A stretch of DNA of 64,000 nucleotides from Pectinatus sottacetonis. GTDB taxonomy: Bacteria > Bacillota > Negativicutes > Selenomonadales > Selenomonadaceae. The notes under the pieces were generated by a model. It saw only the letters and a list, made by a program, of their open reading frames with translations, ran no database searches and was not told the origin of the DNA. Where the stretch lies: NCBI RefSeq assembly GCF_015732155.1, contig NZ_WIQK01000001.1:1064001-1128000 (forward strand), read 5' to 3'. The position numbers and the translations under genes were made by a program. Positions 16,243 through 24,481 of the stretch are shown one piece after another; the stretch's first letter is position 1, and each line of letters begins with the position of its first letter.

Positions 16243-16873
16243 TACTTTGGAAGATTTGCAAGATAAATTATCTAGTGATTTATCTTGGAGAAAAAGAGAA
16301 TTAATATATATGAAGCAAAATATTGCTACAACAAATAATCCTACATTGATACGTGCAGGAGTAGCACTCCTTTCAGCGCATTTTGAAGGCTTTTTGAGAA
16401 CAGCGGCTAATTATTATGTTATATATATTAGCAATCAAAATATTTGTAACAAAGATTTAAAAAAGAATTTTTTTGCATTACAATGTAAAAATAAAATAAT
16501 AGAAGCGGGAAAAACAGAAAAAACATCAACGCATACAATACTTATAAATAATATGTTAGAGTTACTTTCACAAAAATTTCATATAAGAAAACCTGATATT
16601 TCAACTGAAAGTAATCCTAGCTCGAAGATATTTAGAGAAATAATGAAAAGTATATCTTTAAATTTTACTAATTATGAAACAAAGGTTAATTATATAGATG
16701 CAGATTTATTAAGTAATCGTCATAAAATTGTTCATGGAGAACGATGGAATGTAGACGCTGATGAATATTACGAAACTTTAACAGAGATATTAAAAATCAT
16801 GGATAATTTAAATAATCAAATTTTTGAAGCGGCAAAGAATAAAGAATATCTTTTAAGTGAAAATATTACATGA
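16232..16873 (+). CDS. HEPN-domain protein (MAE_28990/MAE_18760-like), candidate defence RNase
   Basis: This 213-residue all-helical protein starts inside the DUF262 gene (11-base overlap). The C-terminal motif L-S-N-R163-H-K-I-V-H168-G-E is the R-x4-H signature of catalytic HEPN RNases. An earlier helix with GVALLSAHFEGFLRTAANYY (43-62) fits the first HEPN helices of the MAE_28990/MAE_18760 group, which I recall as being linked to DUF262 and restriction systems. The likely job is RNA cleavage when the DUF262 partner senses phage or foreign DNA, giving dormancy or death. No toxin-antitoxin partner of MNT type is present. Confidence 0.8.
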   Translation: MKINTLEDLQDKLSSDLSWRKRELIYMKQNIATTNNPTLIRAGVALLSAHFEGFLRTAANYYVIYISNQNICNKDLKKNFFALQCKNKIIEAGKTEKTSTHTILINNMLELLSQKFHIRKPDISTESNPSSKIFREIMKSISLNFTNYETKVNYIDADLLSNRHKIVHGERWNVDADEYYETLTEILKIMDNLNNQIFEAAKNKEYLLSENIT

Positions 16874-16886
16874 GTGAGGTGATAAA

Positions 16887-17105
16887 ATGCCTACAAAAAG
16901 AACGCACGGAGAAGATTCTGTCTATTTTGAGGAATCTAGACAAAAATGGGTAGCATCTTTTTTTGATGCCCTAGGAAAACGCCATAAAAAGAGATTTGAT
17001 GGCGAAAAAGAGGCTCGTGTATATTTAATAGATCAGATAAACGAAATTAATAAAGGCAGTTTTATCACACCTACCAATTTGACTGTGGGTGAATGGGTAA
17101 AGTAA
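16887..17105 (+). pseudogene. Tyrosine integrase, N-terminal fragment
   Basis: With a good ribosome site (GAGGTGATAAA) before the ATG, the frame gives 72 residues. They include the AP2-like N-terminal arm-binding domain (VYFEESRQKWVASFFDALGK..., then RFDGEKEARVYLI) and the beginning of the core-binding domain (TPTNLTVGEWVK). It is cut there by the junction with IS66 sequence. It follows the HEPN gene by 13 bases, so the defence genes sat directly upstream of the integrase in the mobile element. Confidence 0.85.
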
Positions 17106-17966
17106 TAGACATTTACCGGGAAACATTTGAATGCCGCACTTGCCGAAAAAATGAACAGTACAGGTAATGGGCGAAAAAAACCGTAAAAACACAGCAAAAT
17201 CCTATATGTGGCTGTATAGCAGCGGTAAATATGACCCAATACATAACATCCGGATATTCGAATACCAGCCAGGAAGAAAAGGCGATTATGCCCAAAACTT
17301 TCTCCAAGGATATAACGGGTATTTGCACACTGATGCCTATGTTGGCTATGAAAAAGTAGAAAACATAAAACATTGTCTGTGCTGGGCCCATGCCAGAAGA
17401 TACTTCGTTGAAGCAATACCTTCTGACACTGATGAACTTTCCGGGACAATAGCACAAGAAAGCATAAAACAAATAAATAAACTGTTTGCCATAGAAAAAC
17501 TATTAATAAAAGAACCCATACAAAACAGGCAAAAAGAACGTCTCCAGCAAGAAAAACCGCTGCTAGAGGCCTATTGGTCATACCTTAAAATAAACAAAAA
17601 TAAAATATTGCCAAAATCAAAACTAGGCAAAGCAATAAACTATGCCCTAAACAACCAGCAAAAATTGCAGACCTACTTAGAAAATGGTCATTGTGACATA
17701 TCCAATAACCTAGCAGAAAACAGCATCCGTCCATTTACCATAGGCCGGAAAAACTGGCTGTTTTCCGGTTCGCCCAAAGGAGCCAAAGCAAGCGCCGCAG
17801 TATACAGCATAATAGAAACCTGCAAAGCAAATAAAATAGATACATATAAATATATCTTGAATACATATTTAAAAAGCTGCCTAACCAGCCAATTATTCAT
17901 AATCCTGCGCTGATAGAAAATTATCTGCCATGGAGTGACGAAATAAAAAATAACTGTAGTCAATAA
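17106..17966 (+). pseudogene. IS66-family transposase (TnpC), internally deleted and frameshifted
   Basis: The first piece (VIDIYRETFECRTCRKNEQYR) is the IS66 zinc-binding region. After an internal deletion, an open frame from 17167 carries SYMWLYSSGKYD, HTDAYVGYEK, HCLCWAHARRYF and CDISNNLAENSIRPF, the later part of the DDE transposase. Near 17871-17876 one A appears lost from an A-run: the family ending (KLPNQP..., ...ENYLPWSDEIKNNC) continues in another frame to 17966. Its insertion ends the integrase fragment. It marks the right side of the island. Confidence 0.88.
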
Positions 17967-17980
17967 TTATAAAGTTATAA

Positions 17981-18030
17981 AAATGCCGCTAGTCCTTGTA
18001 TGTAGAATACAGGATTAGCGGCATTTTTTC
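17981..18030 (+). terminator. Strong hairpin terminator at the right edge of the island
   Basis: AATGCCGCTA (17982-17991) pairs with TAGCGGCATT (18016-18025), with further inner pairing (TCCT/AGGA), then a T6 run. Confidence 0.8.
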
Positions 18031-18109
18031 TATACACCATTTGATTGATTGCTTACGTTTTAGCATCATATTTATCATAATTAAGGGGACTAAATAAATT
18101 TACAATGGT

Positions 18110-18134
18110 TTATAACGCAAAAAATGTGTTATAA
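18110..18134. promoter_or_regulatory. Palindrome over the -10 region of the Lrp gene
   Basis: TTATAAC (18110-18116) and GTTATAA (18128-18134) are inverted repeats; the second arm contains the TATAAT hexamer (18130-18135). A site of this form at its own promoter suggests autoregulation by the following Lrp-type protein. Confidence 0.4.
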
Positions 18135-18205
18135 TAAGGCAATAATTATATATGACCCAGTTAATTGAATTGTTGCCAAAAGAAAATAAAGTATTGTGAG
18201 GCTTT

Positions 18206-18655
18206 ATGAAAAATAATAAACTTGACCACATTGATTTGAAAATTATACAAATGCTTCAAAAAAATGCCCGAATATCGCTAAAAGAAATTGCCAAAGTAGT
18301 GTTTCTTTCATCACCTGCTGTTTCTGCGCGTATCAAGACACTGATGGATGCGGAATATATTACGGGGTTTTATGCCTGCGTTAATCCTAAATCCTTTGGT
18401 TACTGCATAAAGGCATTTATTAATGTAGAAGTCGACCTCACAGACAAAAAAACATTTTATCCGTTTATTCGCAGTCAGGGATGTGTTATTGAATGCAATT
18501 GTGTCACTGGTGATTATTCTATGCTTTTAGAAGTTTTATTTTCTAGTACCGATAAATTGGATGAGTTCATTGGAAAGCTTCAACGTTTTGGAAAAACGAA
18601 AACGCTTATTGTTTTTTCGACAGTAATTGAACATCGTGATGTTGATATTCAGTAG
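18206..18655 (+). CDS. Lrp/AsnC-family transcriptional regulator
   Basis: This 149-residue protein has the N-terminal HTH LDHIDLKIIQMLQKNARISL then KEIAKVVFLSSPAVSARIKTL, and a C-terminal RAM ligand domain (FINVEVDL..., ...CNCVTGDYSMLLEV). GTGAGG lies just upstream of the ATG. The ligand cannot be told from sequence. Neighbouring murD may or may not be a target; there are 148 bases and a perfect inverted repeat between them. Confidence 0.9.
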   Translation: MKNNKLDHIDLKIIQMLQKNARISLKEIAKVVFLSSPAVSARIKTLMDAEYITGFYACVNPKSFGYCIKAFINVEVDLTDKKTFYPFIRSQGCVIECNCVTGDYSMLLEVLFSSTDKLDEFIGKLQRFGKTKTLIVFSTVIEHRDVDIQ

Positions 18656-18663
18656 ATCTTTTT

Positions 18664-18699
18664 ATCATAATTTAATTGTTGTGATGATTAAATTATGAT
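18664..18699. repeat. Perfect 13-bp inverted repeat between lrp and murD
   Basis: ATCATAATTTAAT (18664-18676) and ATTAAATTATGAT (18687-18699) are separated by 10 bases. No T-run follows on either strand, so it is more like a protein-binding site or mRNA-stabilising hairpin than a terminator. Confidence 0.5.
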
Positions 18700-18803
18700 G
18701 GTTATGGAATGAGGCGATACCAATATAAAAGGCAGCGTGTGTTTGTTATGCAGTATAGTCTTATCTACAGATGTAATTTTACTATTTTAAGGGGGCTATC
18801 GAT

Positions 18804-20177
18804 GTGAATTTTCATCGTAAAAAAATATTAGTTATTGGGGCTGGTGTCAGCGGTTTTGCCGCTGCAATGATTGGACGAAAGCTGGGGGCTGATGTTGTAT
18901 TGTCTGATGCCAAACCAGAACAAGAATTAAAATATGATTTTAAGAAGTTTCGTGCTGCTGGAATTAAACTGTTTTTTGGTAAACAGGAAGATGGATTATT
19001 AACAGATGTTGATCTTATAATAGTGTCACCAGCAGTGCCAATAAGTACACCGCTTGTTAAAAAAGCATTGCAATGTGGAATACAGGTTATTAGTGAAATA
19101 GAACTGGCTCAGAATCTGGCGCAGTCACCTTTCTATGCGGTTACTGGGACAAATGGCAAGACGACAACTGTTACTTTGCTGGGATTATTGATTGCAACAA
19201 TGTATGGTAAAGATAAAACAGGCGTAGGCGGTAATATAGGTGTTTCATTATCAGATGAAGCGTTACGTATCGGCAGTAATGGCGGCATCGTAGCAGAAAT
19301 ATCCAGCTATCAATTAGAAGCAACAAATCACTTCCATCCACATGTATCCGCAGTACTTAATGTAACACCGGATCATATTGTGCGGCATGGATCGATGGAA
19401 GTTTATCAGAAGATGAAGGAACGCATTTTCCATGAGGAAACAAATGATGACTTCCTTGTTCTTAACTATGATGATGAAAGGACTCGCTCAATGGCTGAAC
19501 GAACAAAAGCCCGGGTATGTTTCTTTAGCCGTAAAGAAGAACTGCAGGAGGGGGCCTGCCTGCAGGGCGATACCCTTGTTATTCGCTGGGATAATCAATG
19601 CTGGCCTCTCTGTACAGTAAATGATCTGGGGATAAAAGGATCTCATAATGTAGAAAACGCTTTGGCAGCTAGTGCTATGGCTTTTTTAGCGGGCTGTAAA
19701 CCAGAAAAAATGATTCCTGTTTTAGAATCATTTCGCGGAGTGGAGCATCGTATTGAATATTTTGCTACAATTGATGGTATTCCTTATTATAATGATTCTA
19801 AGGCTACTAATACTGATTCGGCAATTAAGGCACTGGAAACTTTCCCGGCACATATTGTTCTGCTTGCCGGCGGAGATGATAAAATGACTGATTTAACGGA
19901 TTTTATGCAGCTTGTCAAGGAACGCGTAGATGAGCTTATCCTGCTTGGTAATGCTTCAGAACGTTTTCATAAAGCAGCTGTAAAGCAGGGCATTGAAGAA
20001 GTTCATATCCATGAAGCTGGCTATTCTATGGAAAAAGCTGTTGCCATTGCTCACTCATTGGCTCATGTACCGCAGGTTGTGTTGCTTTCACCGGCTTGTG
20101 CCAGCTTTGACATGTATGATGGGATGGCGCAGCGTGGACGTGACTTCAAACGCTTAGTTCGCAAGTTCCAGCATTAA
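18804..20177 (+). CDS. murD: UDP-N-acetylmuramoyl-L-alanine--D-glutamate ligase
   Basis: This 457-residue cytosolic enzyme adds D-glutamate to UDP-MurNAc-L-Ala in peptidoglycan synthesis. Seen: N-terminal nucleotide-binding fold (ILVIGAGVSGFAAA), the Mur-ligase P-loop VTGTNGKTTT, AEISSYQLE, LNVTPDHIVRH, GSHNVENALAA and the C-terminal YYNDSKATNTDSAIKAL. It starts at GTG behind AAGGGGGC. It is outside a dcw cluster here, so the genome may have a second murD. Six kilobases away lies a D-glutamate metabolism operon, a possible functional link. It is followed by a very strong terminator. Confidence 0.93.
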   Translation: MNFHRKKILVIGAGVSGFAAAMIGRKLGADVVLSDAKPEQELKYDFKKFRAAGIKLFFGKQEDGLLTDVDLIIVSPAVPISTPLVKKALQCGIQVISEIELAQNLAQSPFYAVTGTNGKTTTVTLLGLLIATMYGKDKTGVGGNIGVSLSDEALRIGSNGGIVAEISSYQLEATNHFHPHVSAVLNVTPDHIVRHGSMEVYQKMKERIFHEETNDDFLVLNYDDERTRSMAERTKARVCFFSRKEELQEGACLQGDTLVIRWDNQCWPLCTVNDLGIKGSHNVENALAASAMAFLAGCKPEKMIPVLESFRGVEHRIEYFATIDGIPYYNDSKATNTDSAIKALETFPAHIVLLAGGDDKMTDLTDFMQLVKERVDELILLGNASERFHKAAVKQGIEEVHIHEAGYSMEKAVAIAHSLAHVPQVVLLSPACASFDMYDGMAQRGRDFKRLVRKFQH

Positions 20178-20207
20178 GCTGCATATCCAACATTGGAATA
20201 TGTTAAA

Positions 20208-20268
20208 ATGATATAGTAAAAGAGGTGAATTCTTAAGAGTTCACCTCTTTTACTATATCATTATTTTG
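20208..20268 (+). terminator. Terminator after murD
   Basis: A perfect 22-bp stem begins ATGATATAGTAAAAG (from 20208) and ends CTTTTACTATATCAT (to 20261) around a 10-base loop, then TTATTTT. Confidence 0.85.
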
Positions 20269-20395
20269 CACTGCCATTTATTAAAAAGATAAACATTTTG
20301 TATTATATTAGTTAGTGTAGTGCAGCTTTTTTGTTCGTCTTTCTAAGAAAATTAATAAATCGTTTATAATATATTAATCTTTGAAAATTTAACTT

Positions 20396-20419
20396 TTGTT
20401 TATATTTATCAAGTATAAT
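20396..20419 (+). promoter_or_regulatory. Promoter with TTGTTTATATTTA box upstream of the sensor kinase
   Basis: TTGTTTATATTTATC (20396-20410) ends 3 bases before TATAAT (20414-20419). The same box at the same distance from a -10 hexamer precedes the PAP2 gene (22771-22794). The box covers the place of a -35 element, as expected for activation by an OmpR-type regulator. Confidence 0.5.
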
Positions 20420-20451
20420 AAAAAAGAGTTACTATGAGAGAAAGGAAAAAT

Positions 20452-21981
20452 ATGCAAATACGTGATATTTCAGTAAAAAAACGATTATTATTTGTTAATT
20501 TTATAATGGTTTTTATTCCAATATGTTTATTAATCGTTATTGTAATGTTGGTTTTAGCTGGATTTCATTTTTCTGGGATTGCTCAGCAGCGTGAACTAAC
20601 ATTGCTATGGCCAGAAAAAGGGCCAGCACTTTCCATTCAATATGCAGTAAATTCATTGCAGGTTAAATCGGAAAAAAAAGGACATCCTGATATAAAAGAA
20701 TTAGAAGAAGACTGCCATATTCTTGAATCACAAGGTATTAATACAATGATATTAAAAAGTGATAAAATTATTTACGAAACACCAAATATAGATAGTACAG
20801 CATTACAAATAAGCGTACAAGAAAAATGTGGCGATCGACATTCAATAATGCTATGGACGGATAAAGATTTTACTTTTTGCTATAAATCGTTGCATAATGG
20901 AATAACTATTTTAGCCACAGGAACCATACCATTTGTAACGAAAAAACCTATTTGGACATATAATACAAAAAATATATGGGAAACGATTATTACTATCATA
21001 TGGGGAACTGCTATTATTATTTTTTTAGGTATAGCTGTTTTCATAATTATTGCAACGGGTATTTATTTATCAAAACTGCTTGCAAAGCAGATTCTCGATC
21101 CATTATCTACGTTGCGTTTTGCGGCCAACGAAATTCAAAAGGGTAATTTAGATGCTCCAATGGTAGTTCAGACACAAGATGAATTGGGAGAAACTTGTCA
21201 GGCTTTTGATCGTATGCGCCAAGAATTAAAAATTGCCAGAGAAACACAAGAACGATACGAACAAAATCGTAAAGAACTAATTGCTGGGATATCTCATGAT
21301 TTATCAACACCTTTGACTTCAGTTAAAGGATATGCAAGTGGTATTTTAGAAGGAATAGCGCAAACTGATAAAAAACAACGTCATTATGTAGAGATGATTT
21401 ATAAAAAAGCTTGTACAATGGAAAATTTGGTGAAAAGTTTATTTTTATTTTCTAAATTAGATTTAGGTAGTATACCCTTTCATTTTGAAATAGTAGAAAT
21501 GTATTCTTATTTTGCGGATTTTGCGGCAGATAAAAGAGAGCTTTTAGAAGAACGTGGGGTAAAATTATTATTTTTAGCAGAAAAAAACAATTTGCCCGTA
21601 CGGCTTGATCGTATACAATTTCAACGTGTTATAGAAAATTTAATTGAAAATAGCATAAAATATAAAAGTAATAAATCTGTCCATGTTAAATTAAATTTAA
21701 TACGAATAGCAGATAAAGTTAAAATTTCTTTTTCTGATGACGGTTTAGGGGTAAAAGATACAGAACTTCCGAAAATTTTTGATAGCTTTTACCGTACTGA
21801 TCCGGCGCGAACAAATGTAGCCAAGGGAAGTGGGCTGGGATTAGCAATTGTAAAACAGATTATCTCCAGTCTAAAGGGAGAAATCTGGGCAGAACAAACT
21901 CCTGGTGGAGGTTTAACTATTTGTATATTATTGCCAATTTTGGAGGAGAAAAATGAAAAAAGTTTTACTCATAGAAGATGA
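20452..21981 (+). CDS. Membrane sensor histidine kinase (OmpR-partner type)
   Basis: From the ATG at 20452 (GAAAGGA upstream) the protein is 509 residues. It has two membrane helices (about 15-40 and 180-205) flanking an external sensor domain of about 140 residues, a HAMP linker (LAKQILDPLSTL...), and a HisKA domain with the phospho-acceptor H282 in ISHDLSTPLTS. The HATPase domain has N-L-I-E-N-S, D-D-G-L-G-V and GSGLGLAIVK. It overlaps the response regulator by 29 bases. With the PAP2 phosphatase and lipid-type methyltransferase behind it, it probably senses envelope damage or cationic peptides (inferred). Confidence 0.92.
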   Translation: MQIRDISVKKRLLFVNFIMVFIPICLLIVIVMLVLAGFHFSGIAQQRELTLLWPEKGPALSIQYAVNSLQVKSEKKGHPDIKELEEDCHILESQGINTMILKSDKIIYETPNIDSTALQISVQEKCGDRHSIMLWTDKDFTFCYKSLHNGITILATGTIPFVTKKPIWTYNTKNIWETIITIIWGTAIIIFLGIAVFIIIATGIYLSKLLAKQILDPLSTLRFAANEIQKGNLDAPMVVQTQDELGETCQAFDRMRQELKIARETQERYEQNRKELIAGISHDLSTPLTSVKGYASGILEGIAQTDKKQRHYVEMIYKKACTMENLVKSLFLFSKLDLGSIPFHFEIVEMYSYFADFAADKRELLEERGVKLLFLAEKNNLPVRLDRIQFQRVIENLIENSIKYKSNKSVHVKLNLIRIADKVKISFSDDGLGVKDTELPKIFDSFYRTDPARTNVAKGSGLGLAIVKQIISSLKGEIWAEQTPGGGLTICILLPILEEKNEKSFTHRR

Positions 21982-22648
21982 TAATGGAATTGCTGAACTA
22001 GAAAGAGATTATCTTGAAGCCAGTGGATTTATTGTTGACATGGCAGAAAATGGAACAAAAGGATTAAAAAAGGCATTGTCAAATGTTTATAATATTATAC
22101 TTTTAGATATTATGTTACCAGGTATAGATGGTTTTAAAATTTGTCGTGAAATTCGTAAAGTAAAAAAAATACCTATTCTTATGATATCGGCAAAACGAGA
22201 AGATATAGATAAAATTCGCGGCTTTGGTTTAGGGGCAGATGATTATATTGTAAAACCATTTAGCCCTGGAGAATTAGTTGCTAGAGTAAAAGCACATATT
22301 TCTCGTTATGAACAGTTAACGGGAGAAAAAAATTGTAAAAATCAACAAAAAATTCTACAAACAGGTAACTTAGAAATACAGCTTGAAACACATAGGGTAT
22401 ATTTATCGGAAAAAGAAGTTATACTGACAAATCGTGAATTTGAATTGTTAGTATTTTTAGCAAAAAATCCAGGTATAGTTTTTAGTAAAAATAGCTTATT
22501 TGAACGAGTATGGGGGCTTGAGGCTATGAGTGATACAGCAACTGTCATGGTACATATAAATCGCATACGGGAAAAAATTGAACCAGATCCATCTAGCCCC
22601 TTTTATATTGAAACTGTATGGGGAGCTGGATATCGTTTTCATAAATAG
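21953..22648 (+). CDS. OmpR/PhoB-family response regulator
   Basis: This 231-residue protein has a receiver domain with the acidic pair E8-D9-D10, phospho-acceptor D52 in LLDIMLPG and K101 in YIVKPF, and a winged-helix DNA-binding domain (EVILTNREFELLVFLAKNPG, later TVMVHINRIREKIE). TTGGAGGAG precedes the ATG. It is paired with the upstream kinase by overlap. Its probable binding box (TTGTTTA repeats) occurs before the kinase gene and before the PAP2 gene, suggesting autoregulation plus control of the downstream pair. Confidence 0.94.
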   Translation: MKKVLLIEDDNGIAELERDYLEASGFIVDMAENGTKGLKKALSNVYNIILLDIMLPGIDGFKICREIRKVKKIPILMISAKREDIDKIRGFGLGADDYIVKPFSPGELVARVKAHISRYEQLTGEKNCKNQQKILQTGNLEIQLETHRVYLSEKEVILTNREFELLVFLAKNPGIVFSKNSLFERVWGLEAMSDTATVMVHINRIREKIEPDPSSPFYIETVWGAGYRFHK

Positions 22649-22759
22649 ATTCATTTTTATCTATATTTATATGATATTATTTTTCTAATAAATGTGGTAG
22701 AATGTCCCATAATAATAGGTGTCATATATCGAGATGCAGTTTTATAAAAAATTTCTTTC

Positions 22760-22794
22760 TTGTTTAAAAATTGTTTATATTTAACCACTATACT
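22760..22794 (+). promoter_or_regulatory. Promoter with direct TTGTTTA repeats before the PAP2 gene
   Basis: TTGTTTA at 22760-22766 and again at 22771-22777 form direct repeats with 11-bp spacing, typical of OmpR-family binding. The second is part of TTGTTTATATTTAAC, 18 bp from its start to the -10 TATACT (22789-22794). Confidence 0.5.
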
Positions 22795-22826
22795 AAAACA
22801 ATAAAAGAAAGAGGGCAAAATTATAT

Positions 22827-23423
22827 ATGGAAAATATTCTTAACTTAGATACAACATTAATTTTTTTTGTTCAGAATCATTTAGTAATAAGTATACTGTC
22901 ACCTATAATGATAGGACTATCTACTATCGGAAATTTTGGAATAATATGGATTTTACTTGGAATTGTACTATTTTTTAAAAAAAGGGGCGGAAAGGGGCGG
23001 AAAATTAGTGTAGGAATATTTATTAGTTTAGGATTTAGTTTAGTTGTTGGAAATATAATTTTAAAACATATGATAATGCGTGTACGTCCATGCATCGAGT
23101 ATCCTTGGGTACCAATGCTCATAAATATTCCTGCTACTAATAATTTTTCTTTTCCATCTGGGCACACATTTTCTTCTTTTGCAGCAGCTACGATATTGTT
23201 TAAAGGATTAAAAAAGAAGTGGGGAATTATTGCTCTAGTTTTAGCTTCGGGCATTAGTTTTTCCAGAATTTATTTATTTATGCACTATCCAAGTGATATA
23301 TTAGCTGGAATTATTTTGGGTATTGGGTTTGGCAATTTGTCATATTATCTATCAGGTAATTTGACTAGATTTAATATTTGTCAAAATTTGAATTGCATAA
23401 AGAAAGATATCAATAAATGGTAA
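22827..23423 (+). CDS. PAP2-family membrane phosphatase (BcrC/YbjG-like)
   Basis: This 198-residue protein has about six hydrophobic segments and the three phosphatase motifs of the PAP2 family: KHMIMRVRP (K-x6-R-P), P-S-G-H (FPSGHTFSSF) and SRIYLFMHYPSD (S-R-x5-H-x3-D). Such proteins dephosphorylate undecaprenyl pyrophosphate or related lipids on the outer face of the inner membrane. Placement behind a two-component system and before a lipid-type methyltransferase (7-base overlap) fits a role in envelope stress or bacitracin/polymyxin resistance; the substrate is inferred. Confidence 0.88.
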   Translation: MENILNLDTTLIFFVQNHLVISILSPIMIGLSTIGNFGIIWILLGIVLFFKKRGGKGRKISVGIFISLGFSLVVGNIILKHMIMRVRPCIEYPWVPMLINIPATNNFSFPSGHTFSSFAAATILFKGLKKKWGIIALVLASGISFSRIYLFMHYPSDILAGIILGIGFGNLSYYLSGNLTRFNICQNLNCIKKDINKW

Positions 23424-23968
23424 ATTATAATATTTTTTTACGGGAATTTTTCGAAAAACCAACAAAAATTGGTAGCATTATACCAAGTTCAAATTTTTTG
23501 GTAAGAAAAATGTTACAATCCCTATCATGGGATGAAATTGACAGCATAGTCGAGTTAGGCGCAGGCACAGGTGTTTTTACTAAATATATTGCCCAACATA
23601 AAAAGAAAAATTGCGCAGCTGTTATTATTGAGCAAAATAGCTTAATGAGACAATCACTGGAAAATCATTTTCCAAAATTATTTTTTGGGGAACAAGCAGA
23701 AAATTTATCATTTATTTTACAAAATTTGGGACTAAAAAAAGTTGACTGTATTATTTCTAGTCTTCCTTTTGCAATGTTTAATAAAAAATTAAGAGAACAA
23801 ATAATATATGAAGTGATGTTCTCTTTAAAAAAAGGTGGAAAATTTATTGCATTTCAGTATTCGTTACAGATGTATCCTAGTCTGCACGAAAAGTTTTCAA
23901 AAATAAAACTTGATTTTGAAATATTAAATTTTCCTCCGGCATTTATATATCGCTGTGAAAAAAAATAA
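23417..23968 (+). CDS. Phospholipid N-methyltransferase-like SAM enzyme
   Basis: This 183-residue protein begins F-L-R-E-F-F-E-K-P-T-K-I-G-S-I-I-P-S-S, the substrate-side signature of PmtA-like phospholipid methyltransferases, then the SAM motif IVELGAGTGVFTKY and IISSLPFAMF in place of the NPPY-type motif. It may methylate phosphatidylethanolamine or a similar lipid; members of this family are also confused with rRNA adenine methylases, but no KsgA motif is present. Its start overlaps the PAP2 gene, so the two are co-translated. Confidence 0.8.
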   Translation: MVNYNIFLREFFEKPTKIGSIIPSSNFLVRKMLQSLSWDEIDSIVELGAGTGVFTKYIAQHKKKNCAAVIIEQNSLMRQSLENHFPKLFFGEQAENLSFILQNLGLKKVDCIISSLPFAMFNKKLREQIIYEVMFSLKKGGKFIAFQYSLQMYPSLHEKFSKIKLDFEILNFPPAFIYRCEKK

Positions 23969-24109
23969 AGTAGTTTTGTTATGCTGATTAAAATCATGGT
24001 TTTTCCCATAATATTTTGTAAAATTAAAGGATTAAAAAATATAGTTTATAATATTGAAATTATAAGAAAAATTTCTATTTTGGATTTGTCAATGTGTAGT
24101 GTAGATTGC

Positions 24110-24162
24110 AAAAAGCTGTCTTTGTCCATTCCTTAAAAGATTGGATAAAAGACAGCCTTTTT
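24110..24162 (+). terminator. Terminator after the two-component/PAP2 block
   Basis: GCTGTCTTT (24115-24123) pairs with AAAGACAGC (24148-24156), with inner TCCA/TGGA, preceded by A5 and followed by T5. It can act on both strands. Confidence 0.8.
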
Positions 24163-24242
24163 ATATATTTATATTAACTGGTATAATTAATATTATTGTC
24201 TGAGTCTTGTGAGTTATAATTAAAAGGGTATATTTATAGTAC

Positions 24243-24360
24243 TGAACCTCCCACGACTAAAGTCGCGGGGTTCCTGCTTCACGGATAGTTGCGCCAAAAG
24301 CACGTCTTATATTATCTCCACAGGCTATCCCCGCAGTTCCTACGGTTCTTATATATGTTA
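24243..24360 (-). ncRNA. Omega-RNA-like 3' end of an IS200/IS605 element
   Basis: Directly after the tnpB stop, the minus strand carries ACCGTAGGAACTGCGGGGATAG, AGACGTGCTTTTGGCGCAAC and the end hairpin CCCGCGACTTTAGTCGTGGG followed by GGTTCA. This order matches the guide-RNA scaffold and right end that follow tnpB in many IS605-group elements. With almost all of tnpB gone, any transcript has no cognate protein here. Confidence 0.7.
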
Positions 24361-24481
24361 TTACGCTGTTATATTTAATATTCTTAATCCTTCATTGCGA
24401 ATGTTTATGGCGGCATTTATATTTCTGTCATGCTGGGCTTTACAATTAGGACATTCCCCTTTAATCAATATTTTAGGTTGA
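24361..24481 (-). pseudogene. tnpB: TnpB C-terminal fragment
   Basis: The last 39 codons remain: ...ILIKGECPNCKAQHDRNINA then AINIRNEGLRIL, the second half of the TnpB zinc finger and the HDR.INAA.NI motif with the RuvC-III aspartate. Everything upstream is deleted. The fragment overlaps the last codons of the DUF1445 gene, which now ends inside IS-derived sequence. Confidence 0.88.

Noticed and set aside
17033-17581. 182-codon minus-strand frame over the IS66 region
   Set aside because: Antisense to recognisable IS66 transposase sequence; no ribosome site or domain.
17900-18060. attR copy of the tRNA-Ala 3' end at the right island edge
   Set aside because: No repeat of the tRNA 3' sequence was found there; the right end seems to have been remodelled by IS66.
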